DNA of 64,000 nt from Pseudopyrenochaeta lycopersici (Eukaryota > Ascomycota > Dothideomycetes > Pleosporales > Pseudopyrenochaetaceae), in NCBI GenBank assembly GCA_003313425.1, contig NHZP01000042.1, positions 1 through 64,000 of the forward strand, given 5' to 3'. A program made the position numbers and the translations under genes. Under the pieces are notes generated by a model. That model did no database searches. It was not told the origin of the DNA and saw only the letters and a list, made by a program, of their open reading frames with translations. Positions within the stretch are counted from its first letter, which is position 1. The number at the start of each line of letters is the position of its first letter. This document shows positions 10,496 through 22,182 of this stretch, in pieces.

Positions 10496-11203
10496 CTATT
10501 CTGCTTCTTCATCATCGTCTTCATCGTCTTCATCGTCTTCATCGTCTTCATCGTCTTCATCGTCTTCATCGTCTTCATCGTCTTCATCGTCTTCATCGTC
10601 TTCATCGTCTTCATCGTCTTCATCAACATGCTCATCCGTACTTCGGTCGTCACCATCGTGATCCGTAGCCTTCTCTGGATCACAGTCTCCTTCAGAGTAT
10701 TCTTCGTCAACCGAAAGCGTCCTTGAGGTGTCACTCTCCGCACCGTCCTGATTGATTATTGCATCCTCCTCCTCATTCGTGTGTTGTCCATGCACCATAA
10801 GCCCATCTGCTTTCCCGATATTCATAAGTTGCCCCATTGATTTACAAAGAGAGTCCATATTGGTCCAGATGCAGATCTCACTGCGAATTGTATTGGCTTC
10901 GTGCTCATCGTAGGTACCAAGTACCTTTTCCCTGTAATGTTGGCTTAAATCCTTGAAAACTCTTACTCGACGTTCCCAGTCCATGTCTAGAAGAATCTTG
11001 CCGGCTATTTCCGGTTTTGTCAACTGAACTAGCTGGTATTTCAGTTCCTCAGGAAACACTTGGAGGAGCACTACAACGTCTGCCAGCGGTAGGCCTTTCA
11101 AATAGCGTCGTATCTTGGCTGGTTCATTATCAAGATAAAAGCATAACTCTTCCACGATGTCCTGGTGCCTTCGGAGCATCCCCGAGATTTTCGACTGGGG
11201 CAT
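10496..11203 (-). CDS. Hypothetical protein with acidic D/E repeat tail
   Basis: A single open frame encodes 235 aa. Residues 1-130 look like a normal folded, helix-rich domain with charged and hydrophobic alternation (for example YLKGLPLADVVVLLQVFP and KILLDMDWERRVRVF); I do not recognise the family. Residues 140-190 are acidic and serine-rich. The C-terminus is a pure aspartate/glutamate tract encoded by twelve perfect 9-bp units. Acidic tails of this type occur in histone- or ribosome-associated proteins, but that is only an analogy. The coherent N-terminal composition is the argument for a real gene; the tail alone would not be. Confidence 0.55.
   Translation of the reverse strand: MPQSKISGMLRRHQDIVEELCFYLDNEPAKIRRYLKGLPLADVVVLLQVFPEELKYQLVQLTKPEIAGKILLDMDWERRVRVFKDLSQHYREKVLGTYDEHEANTIRSEICIWTNMDSLCKSMGQLMNIGKADGLMVHGQHTNEEEDAIINQDGAESDTSRTLSVDEEYSEGDCDPEKATDHDGDDRSTDEHVDEDDEDDEDDEDDEDDEDDEDDEDDEDDEDDEDDEDDDEEAE
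10513..10620 (+). repeat. Coding minisatellite, 12 perfect 9-bp units
   Basis: The unit CATCGTCTT is repeated twelve times without a mismatch. On the minus strand it adds an acidic three-residue unit (two Asp, one Glu) per copy to the gene at 10496-11203. A unit length divisible by three keeps the frame when copies are gained or lost. Confidence 0.97.
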
Positions 11204-12309
11204 GGTAGAATCCGCAAGGCAAGTAGTTCTTCGTAAACGCGGGATGGTGTTAAGACGAGAGCTGGCACAGCGTGTAGGCGCGAAAGCGGATTCGACGAGG
11301 TGACACTGGTTTCAGCTCTTTCGGGGCAAACTATACGTGTTGTGCGGCCGCGATGGGGATGTTTACAGACTGAAATGCAAGCAGCCAATCTTATAGAAAT
11401 TCCACCACTGACGCCATATATGGTTTATAAACTGATCACCTTTTGATCATAAAGAGACGCCTTTCTTGATGAGCACATTGATATCGGCGTAGCTTTCAAT
11501 GCTGATTAAGATGACTATTGGCCTTCAAGAATGCCTTATCCGCAAACATGCTCGCAAATACAGTTGTAGAGTAAAGCATCTGTGTTGCCCTCCCGTCTTT
11601 GTCTTGCGGGAGAGTCGCACAAATGATACAGCAGCATTCTAGGAGCGCGCAGAGGGAGCATAACGAGGAAACAACCTAATTCGCTCGAGCCCCAATTTGT
11701 CGTTACCCGACTGAAGCAGAAGATATGCTTGGAGTTTGGCGATGATGCATCTTGTCCAATTCTCTTCTAGTCAATTCTGCCTGTTGAAGTGCCGTCGGAA
11801 TCAACGGCGTCATCGGCATCGTCAAAACTATGCGACCAACATTGACACACAAGCGATGGGACGTATTGCGAACAGAACGGTTTGGTTTAAAAGTATATCT
11901 TCGGCTGGGTTTTCCTGTTGGACAGAATGAAGTCTCCTCAAATACAGCCCCTGGTCCCCTAGCAGAAGCTGAATGCGCTTTAGACGTATACGTGAATGGA
12001 ATATCATTCGAAGATCACCGCTATTAGGGGACTGCGCTTCACGTACAGCTTCAGCGAAACTGAAATCTTGAAATGGGCACATGAGATCATTGTATGATTG
12101 CGTCTAAGGGTTCGGAAGCAGATATGGAGAGACAGAATGGTTGTGCGTACTAATTTGAATGAGCCAAGACCAAAGCGGGATGCAACATAGCGCATATGAT
12201 GGGATTCTTCTATAGTCATTAGATCGCGTCAAGCGGAACATGCCTACGCGTACAAGTGGGAGCTTCATTTGCCATCACAGAAATGGATCGTAGCCCTGCC
12301 GCCCAAGCA
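11204..12309. other. Intergenic stretch, nothing recognised
   Basis: Short frames at 11736-12219 on both strands overlap one another and show no conserved motif. No repeat ends were found before the MITE target duplication at 12310. Confidence 0.4.
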
Positions 12310-12317
12310 ATTCGTTG

Positions 12318-12466
12318 CAGACTTGTCAACAATCAAGCCGATCGGCTGGCTTGATTCCTATTTGAGCGTGCACGTGGTACCGTGTGCTCTGTGAAGGCGT
12401 GCAAGTCCCCATCTGTGGCACGTTCGCCAATCAAGCCGCCGATCAGCTTGATTGTTGACAAGTCTG
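12318..12466 (+). mobile_element. 149-bp MITE related to the 3.1-kb hAT at 41922
   Basis: The terminal inverted repeats are about 28 bp with one mismatch and begin CAGACTTGTCAACAATCAAG. The perfect 8-bp direct duplication ATTCGTTG flanks the element (12310-12317 and 12467-12474). The core GTCAACAATCAAGC is also the terminal repeat of the intact hAT at 41922-45040, and the short interior repeats the CAAGCC/GGCTTGATT subterminal motifs seen in that element. It has no coding capacity. It is therefore a classic hAT MITE, with the larger element the likely source of transposase. Confidence 0.92.
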
Positions 12467-12474
12467 ATTCGTTG

Positions 12475-12896
12475 ACGTTGGGACGTTACGCATGCCGTCC
12501 GTTAATGCCTTCCACGACGATGGGCTTGGCTCTAAAGAAATGAAATTGACTGAAGGAAACGGAATTGAACCCTACGCTGTAGTAGCTTGTTTTCTTCTGC
12601 ACCTGGTTGAGCGAGCTTTGAATTCTCTGGCTTGGAGGATGGTCTACGAAGTACTATTATGAGATAACGCTGTCTGCCCTGTAGCACTCGTCTTAATCAT
12701 TCATGACGACTTGATGCGCCTGCCACGCCACCCTACACATGACCTTGGCTTCGGGCTGAATGGAAGCTGATGGTTTGTCACGAAGTAGAAAGCGGCATCT
12801 GGACGAAAGTAGCGATGTCGATTGAGACGATAGACATGGCTTAGCTATCGTGGAATGCGAATCGAATGCTGCCGACCAAGTTTACTTCCTCAACCG
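12475..12896. other. Intergenic stretch, nothing recognised
   Basis: No gene, repeat end or motif was recognised between the MITE and the 3' end of the 4-TM gene. Confidence 0.4.
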
Positions 12897-13566
12897 CTAA
12901 CTAGCTTTGCTCATTCCCTGCTCCAACCACTCATTCACATCTCGATGTGGAGGCATCTCCAGCCGAAAAGAGCTATCTTCTTCGGGTGGTTCTGGGCTTA
13001 TAAGAAGTCGAGCCATCTGTTGTCTAATATGATCCTTTGCTGTAGAATTTGTCCGAGGCTTGCTGCGACGGACCTGCAGCCTCGTATCGGCACCTCTCGA
13101 TCTTTGCTTGTGGGCTTGTTCCCATACGAGAAGGGCACCAAAGAACAACGCCGAGATTGCACCTATTGCGACGCCTACTGCAGGAGCAGGACCCCAGGTA
13201 TACCCGCGCGAAGTCCATAAGTTGTATGGTATTGAACAGAGGCCGAAAATGGTTGCATGTAATGCCGATCTTGCTTCGTATCAGCAATGCTCACCAAGCG
13301 GTAGATTTATTGCTTACACTACGACGGATCCGCCTTGCGGATCGCTGCCGACGTCCGTTGTTCGGATGACGATCACAAAGAGATGTCCCAGAGCACAGGA
13401 AAAGATAGCAGAAAAGCACAGTAGTGCTTTGTCGAACCTGAGTTGCGGGTCGCACGCATACAGTCCAGATAATAACAGATACCTGATTTTTTCTCATCAG
13501 GGCGGCTCTGACAATATGTAGCGCAACTTACCCTCCTGCTATGAGCCATGGAACAGTGTGTCTCAT
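12897..13566 (-). CDS. Hypothetical protein with four predicted membrane helices
   Basis: Three exons (13566-13532, 13482-13318, 13269-12897) total 573 nt, giving 190 aa. The introns are 49 and 48 bp, with GTAAGT/GTAAGC donors and a CTGAT branch site in the second. Splicing links four hydrophobic segments: WLIAGGYLLLSGLY, ALLCFSAIFSCALGHLFVIVI, ATIFGLCSIPYNLW and AVGVAIGAISALFFGALLVW. A charged tail of about 80 residues follows (EQAHKQRSR onward) and is probably cytosolic. The short size rules out a full transporter of the major facilitator type. The helices appear only in the spliced frame, which is the main evidence for a real gene. The family is unknown to me. Confidence 0.5.
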
Positions 13567-14792
13567 GATCTTTCTCCAATATAACATGGCGCAAATATGA
13601 TTAGTCGGGCACGCAGACGGTCTTTCTACGGGTTGGCTTTGCGACTTGTCAAGGTTGCTTGGACCGCGGGTTTAGTGCTTCGTGTAAAAGTATCCGTAGC
13701 TCAAACCTCATCCATGAGTTCTTAGGCTCGCTGCTGCAGTAATCTACTGAAGCAACAGGTCTCATCTCCGCCTAATATGTGTAACAGCACCATTACGTGG
13801 TAATCAAATCTTGGAGAGGTAATTCTTTCTGCTCGCAAGTCCTAGCGCAATCAGCATCAGCATGGGAGCAGGGTCTGTGTTACCGCCCTTCTCCCACTCA
13901 TGATGTGCTGCGTGGTGGTGTCATCAAGTCTGATCCTTGGTTGAGACTCCAAATGTCGCCCACAAACCCGGTCACCCACAACGCAAGCAGCATCTCTTTG
14001 AAAGTCATATCCAGCCCTTTCCTCATCTCGATCGTCGGCATGCGCATCCCATCACAATCAAGCTCTAGAACCTCCGTAGCCAGGACATCACCCTTAACAT
14101 CCTTCCACATACTAGGCTCTCCCTCGTTCCACTGATTCCTAATGACGGGAATAGAGGCCCCAGCTTTTCTGCATGTCATGAAATCAATTGACTTCCTACA
14201 TTGGCTGGTAGTGTGTCGAATGTGCCTTCCCATGAGTCCGAATCAGAGCAGTAGCGCTCCAAGCAGTGTGCTCTGCAATTTTCCTTCTATGTGATACTGG
14301 CTACTCAAGGATGGGGTTTGGTACGCTTCGTACGGAGTACTTTTATCCTCAAGCAGTACATTCGGCACGCCAGCTTGTACACGGCCATGTTCTTCAGGGC
14401 GAAGACATCGGATGCAGAGTTGGGATACGTGGGCGTCAAGTAAGGAAGAGATTTGGTAAGCTGGACCGGAAGGTGCGTCAGCGACGGTACCGTAGATCGT
14501 GAATATTGTAGCCTTCGAGTCCACGATAGAGTAGGCAGGGGTGTTCGGATGGTATGGGGTTGGACTGTCGGAGACGAGCTCAGACGAGGTGTGTAGGTGT
14601 TAGCTTGGTCGCTGATGCATACTGGAGCGGACGTTGTGGGTAATCGTGGGGTCTGGGCATGTAAGACAAGAAAGAGTTTCCGTGTCTAGAGGAGCGAGCG
14701 GCTATAAGAAGAGATTGAACAACTCAAGAGGCGTTTCTGGTTGTGAGATTGAGTTCAATCTTGGGCGTCGATTGATAATGTAAGCATCAATC
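13567..14792. other. Unassigned open frames, no gene supported
   Basis: Minus-strand frames at 13898-14233 and 14243-14524 are the longest. One alternative frame near 14400 (AVYKLACRMYCLRIKVL) is faintly like the end of a fungal BTB domain, but the rest of that fold is absent. This may be a decayed gene; no model closes in frame. Confidence 0.3.
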
Positions 14793-14979
14793 TGTCAGAT
14801 TCAAGGACTATTTGGCTTGATCTTTGATGAATTTTTGATGATGAACGTCATTCATTGTGTGTTCTCTCTTTTCTGCCTTTTATGGAGTGTGTGTGTGCCA
14901 ATTGGTTACACCCGAGCTTTGTACTACAATACAGTATCGCGTACCTGGTATCTAACAACAGCACTTGTGTAGTCTGACA
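14793..14979 (+). mobile_element. Solo LTR, TGTCAGA family
   Basis: The 187-bp stretch begins TGTCAGATTCAAGGACTATT and ends GTGTAGTCTGACA. The flanking pentamers are caatc and caacc, a target duplication with one C/T difference. It is the closest relative of the copy at 28929-29150. No internal retrotransposon sequence adjoins it. Confidence 0.75.
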
Positions 14980-15243
14980 CAACCACTTGCGGAACATGGC
15001 GAGCTATGCTCCAACCAATTGATGCATGATATCTTAACGGACATGCAATCAAAAGTGAAGGGCTGAGGAGCGAGTTTAAGATCGGACTAGCAAAATGCTG
15101 ACAAAATACAGTATAGTATATAAGACGATCAGTGGTACACGAAGGCATACAATGATTAGAAACAACCGCCAGCGGTCCTGTAAACCGTGAGTCGAAATGC
15201 TAAAAGACCCTCAGTCATAAATTCTCGATGAAATGGAGTTTCT

Positions 15244-16220
15244 CTAATCCTGCTTTGCCGTACATCGCAACCGTGGCTTCACAAACATGCTCAGATCGAA
15301 GAGTGGAAGATCCGGCATAGGCAACTCCATAATAGCAACGACAAGTGCTGCGAAGAAGTAAAATCCCAACACACCAGCTGCTCCTAAGCATGCTCCTAAG
15401 CCAGTAGCTAGTTTAGTTCCCAATATAGTGTTTCCTCGAGCCAGCTGGAAGTAGGTGCCGGCACCTAGACCGAACCCAGTGGTAACGAAGAGCAGGATAA
15501 CCACGAAGACGCCATTCGTCCGAAAGGAGCCGAGTAAGAAGATAAAGGAGAGTATACACATCACAGCTGGGTAGAACGCTGTGACAGATGGTGATCAGTA
15601 CCCTCACTTTAATCGATCGTAGGGAGTCATCACACTTACCGTAACTAGCCATAAACATGGGAGTCTGATTTCCTGTCCCCGGACTACCCAAGCTACTCCC
15701 ATCCGGGTTGAAGAAGCCAATGGCGTTATAGTAGGGTATGAATGTCGTTGCATAGGAGAGGAAGTGCGCTCCATACGCGAGGAACACCATCATTGTGAAA
15801 TTGTTCCCAAGGAGGAACTCCCCGACCCCGGCGAGGATGAGCAGCATACCACCAAACCAGATATTGACGGTAGTTGTTGCGACGGAAAGACCGCCCGAGC
15901 CCTGCCAGCCCACTCGAAGATTGTCAGTCATGTGTCAGAGAATACTGGATTATGTGGGATCTGAGCTACTTACTGAAGGATATTGCAAGCGGAATTACAC
16001 TGACGGAGAATCCTAGCACCCCAACTGGCGTCGCATTACCGAGGCGTGAGCGAAATCCTCTGCTTTTTCCTTTTCTCAACGGTGTGAGGAAGAGACGGTC
16101 GTACACCTCGGTCTCGGAAATGACGCCATCGCCGGGCGGGCTGCGAAACTTTTCGTCGCATCCAAGATACACATCCCGGAATTGTATACTATCATGGACC
16201 TGACCATTTAGGCTGGCCAT
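15244..16220 (-). CDS. GPR1/FUN34/YaaH family plasma-membrane permease
   Basis: Three exons (16220-15974, 15912-15640, 15578-15244) total 855 nt, giving 284 aa, the usual family length of about 280. The introns are 61 bp each. After about 65 cytosolic residues the family signature appears as NATPVGVLGF (the NPAPLGL-type motif). Splicing then gives MGWQGSGG and a run of six predicted helices, including FGGMLLILAGVGEFLLGN and YGAHFLSYATTFIPYYNA. Members move acetate or other short carboxylates with protons, or export ammonium, across the fungal plasma membrane (Ady2/Ato and AcpA type). Several motif positions deviate (AT for AP; AH where FW is usual), so it is a divergent paralogue and its substrate is uncertain. 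Confidence 0.88.
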
Positions 16221-18387
16221 AGTGGTAGCGGTTCGTATGCAAATAGCTTGCCAAACTAGTAGCTGTGACTGTCTCTGTGCTTCGGGATTTACGGTTCCGT
16301 GATCGTTTAGGAGGAGAGAGAAATCGTGACTGGATTAGAAGGAAAAATATAGTGCGCCCGTATATGTATTATCGGCAGCCAGTGTTTACATATAACCTCA
16401 TCATGTCAGATTGAATAGCCAAATGAAGACAGAAGTTAGACTATAGTGATCCATGCTCCCTTACGCCGGTGCATACTGATGCTGCCGAGAAAAGCTCTAT
16501 CATCTTACCAAGGGCAGTAAGTGTGATACTGGAGAGCGATTCTAGCCAACTACTTTGTATAGTGATGGTTAGCAACTGCTGATGTTTGCTTAAACTGATC
16601 CGTCAGCAACTTTTTGAATACCTTTCGAACTGAAATGTGTCTGCCGGATCCTGCACTGTTTCTGTCAGTGTTTTAGATCATCAGAATAGTCAATCCAGTA
16701 CAGTTGCTTGAGAGGGATGCTCCACGCTGATGCTTCAACCTAGACTGATAGAGGGGCCTATGGCCTTGCAGTCTCTGGAATAAGTTTTCTGAGTAGCCGT
16801 GCTGCCATGTTGGTGCCTTATAATGGGTGTACAGTGAGACACACTTAGCAACGACGTAATGCAGAGTATGCCCTTAATAGTATCGTGCTCATCGACACAA
16901 AAGTCTACCCTCTGTTTTGGTGTATAGTACATGTAAAAGACCTGTGCATTTCATTTGCTCAACTCACCATGTTTCAAGGTTTTCTTGCACGAATTGGCCT
17001 ATGCGTTGCTTGCGTGACTCTTGAGAAATGACTATCAACATCTCATCAACATCTCCTCTTGCACTCGTACTACGTCATGACTTGCTTGATGGATTATGAT
17101 CTCGAAAATCAGTATTCATAGGCGAGACGCCATAGCCGAAGAAACTTGTCATGGGGAAGACATGCATTCTTGGTAACTTGGTACCGACCACGCCCAGTAC
17201 GAGTAGTATACAATCATATCGGACTTCATACAACGACACATGGACAACATACGTAGAGTTTTCAACCTTCATTGAGGAAGTGCCGTGCTCATGGGATATG
17301 AACATCAATGAACACCATAAAACGTGGATTGTGTAAAAACTATCTTCAGTGTATGTTAGTTATAAGGATCATACAGGCGCAGCGAGTAACGTTCTTGTGG
17401 AGAGGCGCCGATAGGGTCTTTTTCACGGATTTGTGGTGGCCAACGCCAACCTCATTATGGTTATTGTAAACACAATGCCCTACAAAATATACAAGTAAAG
17501 ACACCTTCTGTGTTTTCAAATTACGAAACCGTGCTGTCCATGTAGTTACATCAGCTGCATGTGCCGGACTTGGATGGGGGTCGCAGCGAGGTGCTCGGGA
17601 CATCGCTGACTACCAGTGACGTGCAAGCAAGTTAGAAACCTAGCGATCCAAAGCTGAAGTTGTTCATCAACATGAGACGACTGCATCAGTATCTAGAATG
17701 GTAAGGTTGTTGACTTTGGACCAATCCTATCATCAAATGACCACTTACTTCAGTAGCCGTCAAGGCATGTATCTAGCAGTACTATAAGCAGATACAGATC
17801 AAGATGGATCTCAGGTCATGGTCTCAGTGACTCTCAAGACGGGAACGTCGTTCCGAGTCAGAATCACGAACGCGTTAGCTGATGGAACGGCTGAATATTA
17901 CACTTGCAGGTTGAAGAACTTATCGATCGTAGAATGGGTATCTACTTCGCATCAGCGGAATATTACCGGCAGCCTAGCTAGGCATAATTGCAGTGAAGAT
18001 TATGTTCAGGCTACAACATTGACAAGTGAAAACGATGTGCCCCTATTGTCACACTTTAGTTGTGGAAGAAATGTATTGGAAACCCATAAGAGGGCTTGTT
18101 CCGATATTCGCCTCTATTCCGTCCACTCCTATCGGGAATCTAGCTATCGCGCTTGTCAAGCATCTTCAGGGAGAATCAGCCAACTACGAGATGTTAGGGG
18201 CGGCACTGCACGGTGGAACTTCATCGTTACGGCATTCCATGCAAGTGCAATTCCATCTGCCAAGACTTTGCGTCAGTGGCCCAGAGACTCTTATGCTTAC
18301 GCAAGGATAATCTCAGCACATCGAGTAGCAATCATGAGGGAACAATAGCATCTCCATCAATGAGCTTAGAGGCCACTCGCATACATG
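16221..18387. other. Long stretch with no supported gene
   Basis: The permease promoter must lie at the left end. The longest frame, 17818-18348 plus, overlaps another at 18026-18310 and neither shows a recognised motif; both may be decayed coding sequence. The stretch ends at the target duplication ACATG of a solo LTR. Confidence 0.35.
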
Positions 18388-18561
18388 TGTCAGATAAGAG
18401 GCATAAAAACTGAAGTATACGAATACTGCGTCGTGGACGGTATCACCTCTGTATCATCGATGTATCAGGTCTGTGTTTAACGAGGAGAGAAAACAGAACC
18501 AACAAAATACAATAAATTCTGATCCACGATCATGACCAAAAAGATTCATTAAATTCTGACA
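18388..18561 (-). mobile_element. Solo LTR, diverged TGTCAGA family, with target duplication
   Basis: The 174-bp AT-rich stretch starts TGTCAGATAAGAGG and ends AAATTCTGACA. It has the same 7-bp terminal inverted repeats as the other copies and a perfect 5-bp duplication ACATG on both sides. Interior similarity to the other copies is only moderate, so it may be an older or sister LTR. Confidence 0.72.
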
Positions 18562-18566
18562 ACATG

Positions 18567-20958
18567 TCTTTGCGGTGTATCTTGAATACTAGTCAATATG
18601 GTGTATGGCGATGCTTGTCATGCGGAGCTACCTTTTTTCGTTCTGGAAGCTCTTCAGCTGCGCGACATATGCTATGCTGAGCGTGGAGATATCCAACCAA
18701 TACCAGCGGCACTCGACACGTCATAGACTTGATATTAGTTCGATACCAGTCAAGTCATCTATCGAATTGAAGTCTTGCATCATCCCTTACTGATCTTTAG
18801 TATACTGATGCGCCTCTCGCGACGTGTAAGCAATGCACAAGATGGAAATCCGCTGAGCGGAAATCCACGGCCGTGGAATGCCAAACCTGGCGTGCTCGTG
18901 CTTACTCCGGTGGATGCTGATGACACTGCATATCATCAATGTCATGCACTGCCATTTGTCACTTCACACAGACAGGAGTGGAGCCACCACGACGCCTGAT
19001 GCGTTGCGGCTCGTCGTTGAATCGGATCAGATCGTATAGCTCTGCCTTTTTGCCATGTGATACAGTATACACCGTAATCCGAATCCCCACCGTGGTGAAC
19101 TGGAATGCTGACATATTAGAGTTAGCATCCTCCTCTCAAAATACACAACGACTCAGTGCAAAATTGGACGAAGAAATCTCTGTTGAAGAAAGCATTGTCG
19201 CATGCATTCAGAAGACACGTACAGTCGATCAAATGTCAGCAGATCTGAGAACTCTGTATGAGTCCATCTTAGGTGCTGCTCATTATTACACTGTCTGGTG
19301 ATACAGTATAATGAGAGGACGATTGCAATCTGGCACAGATGCAGACTGTATCCATCTGCTGACTGCAGCTTTCCGAGCCTTCAGACGCCAGCGATACGCT
19401 TACTGCCTAGCTCGGTTCTCGAAAGCTGCCATCGGAGTTTTTCCTTACAGGCTTTATTATATAGCAGGTTCTCTTCATGTTGAAGACATTCGATCGCGAA
19501 GTTATTGGTGCAGGTTCCACCGGGGTTGGCTACGTGATTTGCAATAAGATCTCACAGATAAAAGCTGAATCATTGAAGCAGCCTTCGGCCATGATTACCC
19601 TTCTTAGAAGTATGTTCCACCGTGAGAGCCTTACGCGGCCAGAACATGCGCAAACGAAACTCGAATACAGCCGATCACCGTCAGCCAACAAGCCTGCATC
19701 TCGCCACCCGGAACGTCGCAAACGAAGATCTCGCCGCCCTACCGTTGTCATCGTACCAGCCTGCTGCTGTCACAGCTGTCCATGCTGGTTGCAGGAACGC
19801 GTGCAGGCGTCAGACATCCTTCCTCATCAATCAATGCCGGAACTCGATGCGACTAGCCACAGCGCTCGGAGTTGTGCAGGACGGTGCTTGAGCCAGCACG
19901 AACAAAGCCGGCACTAGCTCTTTCTTGCGATTTTGACAGACGCGAAAACAGGGTTTCCCTTCGGGAAGACGGATGAGCAAGACAAGTGTGGCTACCACAT
20001 CTACAGCTTCCTTCATCCTGCGAGACTCCATAGTACGGACAAGGGAAGACTAGGGGGAGAACATATGGTTCAAGTAGCACTTGTGTTGATCATTCAGCCA
20101 AAGAGTCGTAATTCGAATGCCAAGGCGATTGTACAGATTATTTCGACCAGCACATAGACTTCTTTCTTGGATGATTAGAGGGTGGATAATGATGGTATTG
20201 TAAGCTGAATGCAACGCTGAAACAAGAAAGGACGTTGGCGTGAGGATGTCTTCAAATTGGATGTTCATGCAACTACCTGAGGTATACGAACGCTGGACTA
20301 AGACAAACACACCTCTTTCATGATTTCCTGGTTGTGGCGCTGATCTCCAGTCATATCCGTGTACACGGGATACTAGAGCGTGTTGTGATAATCTCATGTT
20401 CCATGCTCTCTCCGTCGTTGCACTTAGTTGCCTGCCCAAAAATGAGATAGCGGCCGCTGCGATGGATATCCTGTATCTGTACATTCGATGGACGACATCG
20501 GATTCGGTTTCAGCAACCTTCTAGACGCCTGATACTCCCGATTGACTGATGGCGGTCATGCGAATTTGCTGAGAATCACTAGAGTTTGTAGCGAAGGCCA
20601 ACTTCACTGCACCCGAGTTGTCTGAATCTCTGTGGAAAGCATTGGTGGCGTCTTCTCAGGACACAAAGCTTCCGGTCAGCATCTGCATCTCAGAATTGGT
20701 CACCCATTTGGGAACGGCTAGCTTGCCTAATAGCAGCTTCGCAGCTTCACCTCCACAACTGAAGCATTGGGACTATCACTGGCATAGCGCCCTTCTCCAT
20801 ATCAGAAGGGAGCCGATGCGATTTGGTGTGCTATATTAGACGGGTATTTTCCATTTGCGTGAAACCGCTGCGTTGTCCCAGACCACCAAACAGTCCTGTC
20901 CACGCACATGAAGCTGCAGGCTCGGACCTTTTCTGTTGATGATATCGGCATCTCAGCC
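18567..20958. other. Long stretch with overlapping short frames, no gene supported
   Basis: Open frames of 60-146 codons occur on both strands (for example 18939-19301 plus, 19477-19917 plus, 20050-20484 minus). None carries a motif I recognise and no spliced model closes. The stretch just before 20966 continues after the hAT-type insertion, so whatever was here has been interrupted. Confidence 0.35.
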
Positions 20959-20966
20959 ATACCGAC

Positions 20967-22174
20967 CAGGCTTGTAGGTAACTTATATAACATAATTAGA
21001 AGGGCAGTTCCAGTTATATAATAACCGCTCGAGGGCAGTTATATTATGTTATATAGTTATCTAAAATGCCAAGACTGGATTAGTAAGCCTTCGAAAAAGT
21101 GAGATGAGTGCATAAAGCTCAAAATACGTACTAAAAGTTATATAATCTTCTTTATTAGGAAGTGTAGAGAGACTTAGGATGCCTTCCAGCACCAACACGG
21201 CCACGCTAGCTTCATCTCTCATTGCATTACTCTCACCAGCACCTCCCTAGCCAAATTACCTGCCATTGTCCCTCCGTCCCTAGCTGTTAATCTAATCCAG
21301 CTCTTCAAACACTCACTCTGTTCAACAACCTCAGCGCCAAGTTGGTGTCGCTCCCATGTTATTGTATGCCTGGCTCCGGAGAATATGCGTTTGCTTTCGG
21401 CACGCTGTTACTGGATGTTAAAGCGAACAGCGAGGCGATTCGACTCCTCTTCTACCTTTGGTTCTTTATTCGATATAATATGCAGGCCATGAGTTGTCCG
21501 GAGATGCAGGCGGAAGGCAGTTGCACTACTAAGTCCCTTTCTACACCGGTTGCAGTAAAAGATCTCTTGGTTCGAGTTACCACGCTGTGGTTTGCCTTCT
21601 GGAGGCTCATCTAATACAATCTAAAGTTTATCTACCTCCCGTGCTCTCCAGCGCCATTTTGTGGTATACCGACTTGGTGGTGCGTGTCCTTGCGGGCAAG
21701 CGTTAAGTCGTCAAAGTCGCGCGAATCAAGCTCGGAGATTGTTGAGACTTCGTCACTGGCTTCTTCTTGGGCTCGTTGAGAAGTCCTAGTTGTTCTTTGG
21801 GTGCTACCTATAGTGTATTTGAAAATACAGGTAGGGGCCAAAAAGATGTGGATGGCAGAGTGCAGATGTTACCTTTTTGGCAGGCCTCAGGGGTCGTACG
21901 GGACATAGAGTCCGCAGGCGACGTGCGCACAGACGGAATATGTGTAAATTAGCCCCTTCTGCAGGTTAGAATGGGCTCGAGCGTCCTTGACTAACCTGGC
22001 AACTTTGATACCTCACATCTCCATGCAGCGGCCAGCAACACCAAAAGTTACTGTAGAGTTATATAACTGTATAACTTAGGTAACATAACTGCCTGAGGCA
22101 GTTACAGTTATGTATTATGTAGTTATCTAACAATATAACTACATAATATAACATAATTATTACCTACATCCCTG
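20967..22174 (-). mobile_element. 1.2-kb non-autonomous hAT-type element, copy 2
   Basis: This is the inverted near-identical partner of 8486-9695, 1,208 bp long. The ends are CAGGCTTGTAGGTAA and, inverted, CAGGGATGTAGGTAA. The flanking 8-bp duplication is ATACCGAC (20959-20966 and 22175-22182), different from that of copy 1, so each copy arrived by its own transposition and the pair is not a segmental duplication. It carries the same C2H2-like remnant on its minus strand. Confidence 0.88.
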
Positions 22175-22182
22175 ATACCGAC

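Noticed and set aside
10444..10743. Open frames on the plus strand and in a second minus frame across the 9-bp repeat
   Set aside because: A repeat unit of nine bases without stops stays open in all frames; the HRL and FIV repeat peptides are artefacts.
14243..14524. Possible BTB-domain remnant
   Set aside because: A faint match in one frame over about 20 residues is not enough, and no spliced model closes.
17818..18348. 176-codon plus frame as a gene
   Set aside because: It overlaps another frame of similar quality, has no motif and no plausible introns; treated as unassigned.
8478..22182. Segmental inverted duplication as the origin of the 1.2-kb pair
   Set aside because: Each copy has its own different 8-bp target duplication, which shows independent transposition.
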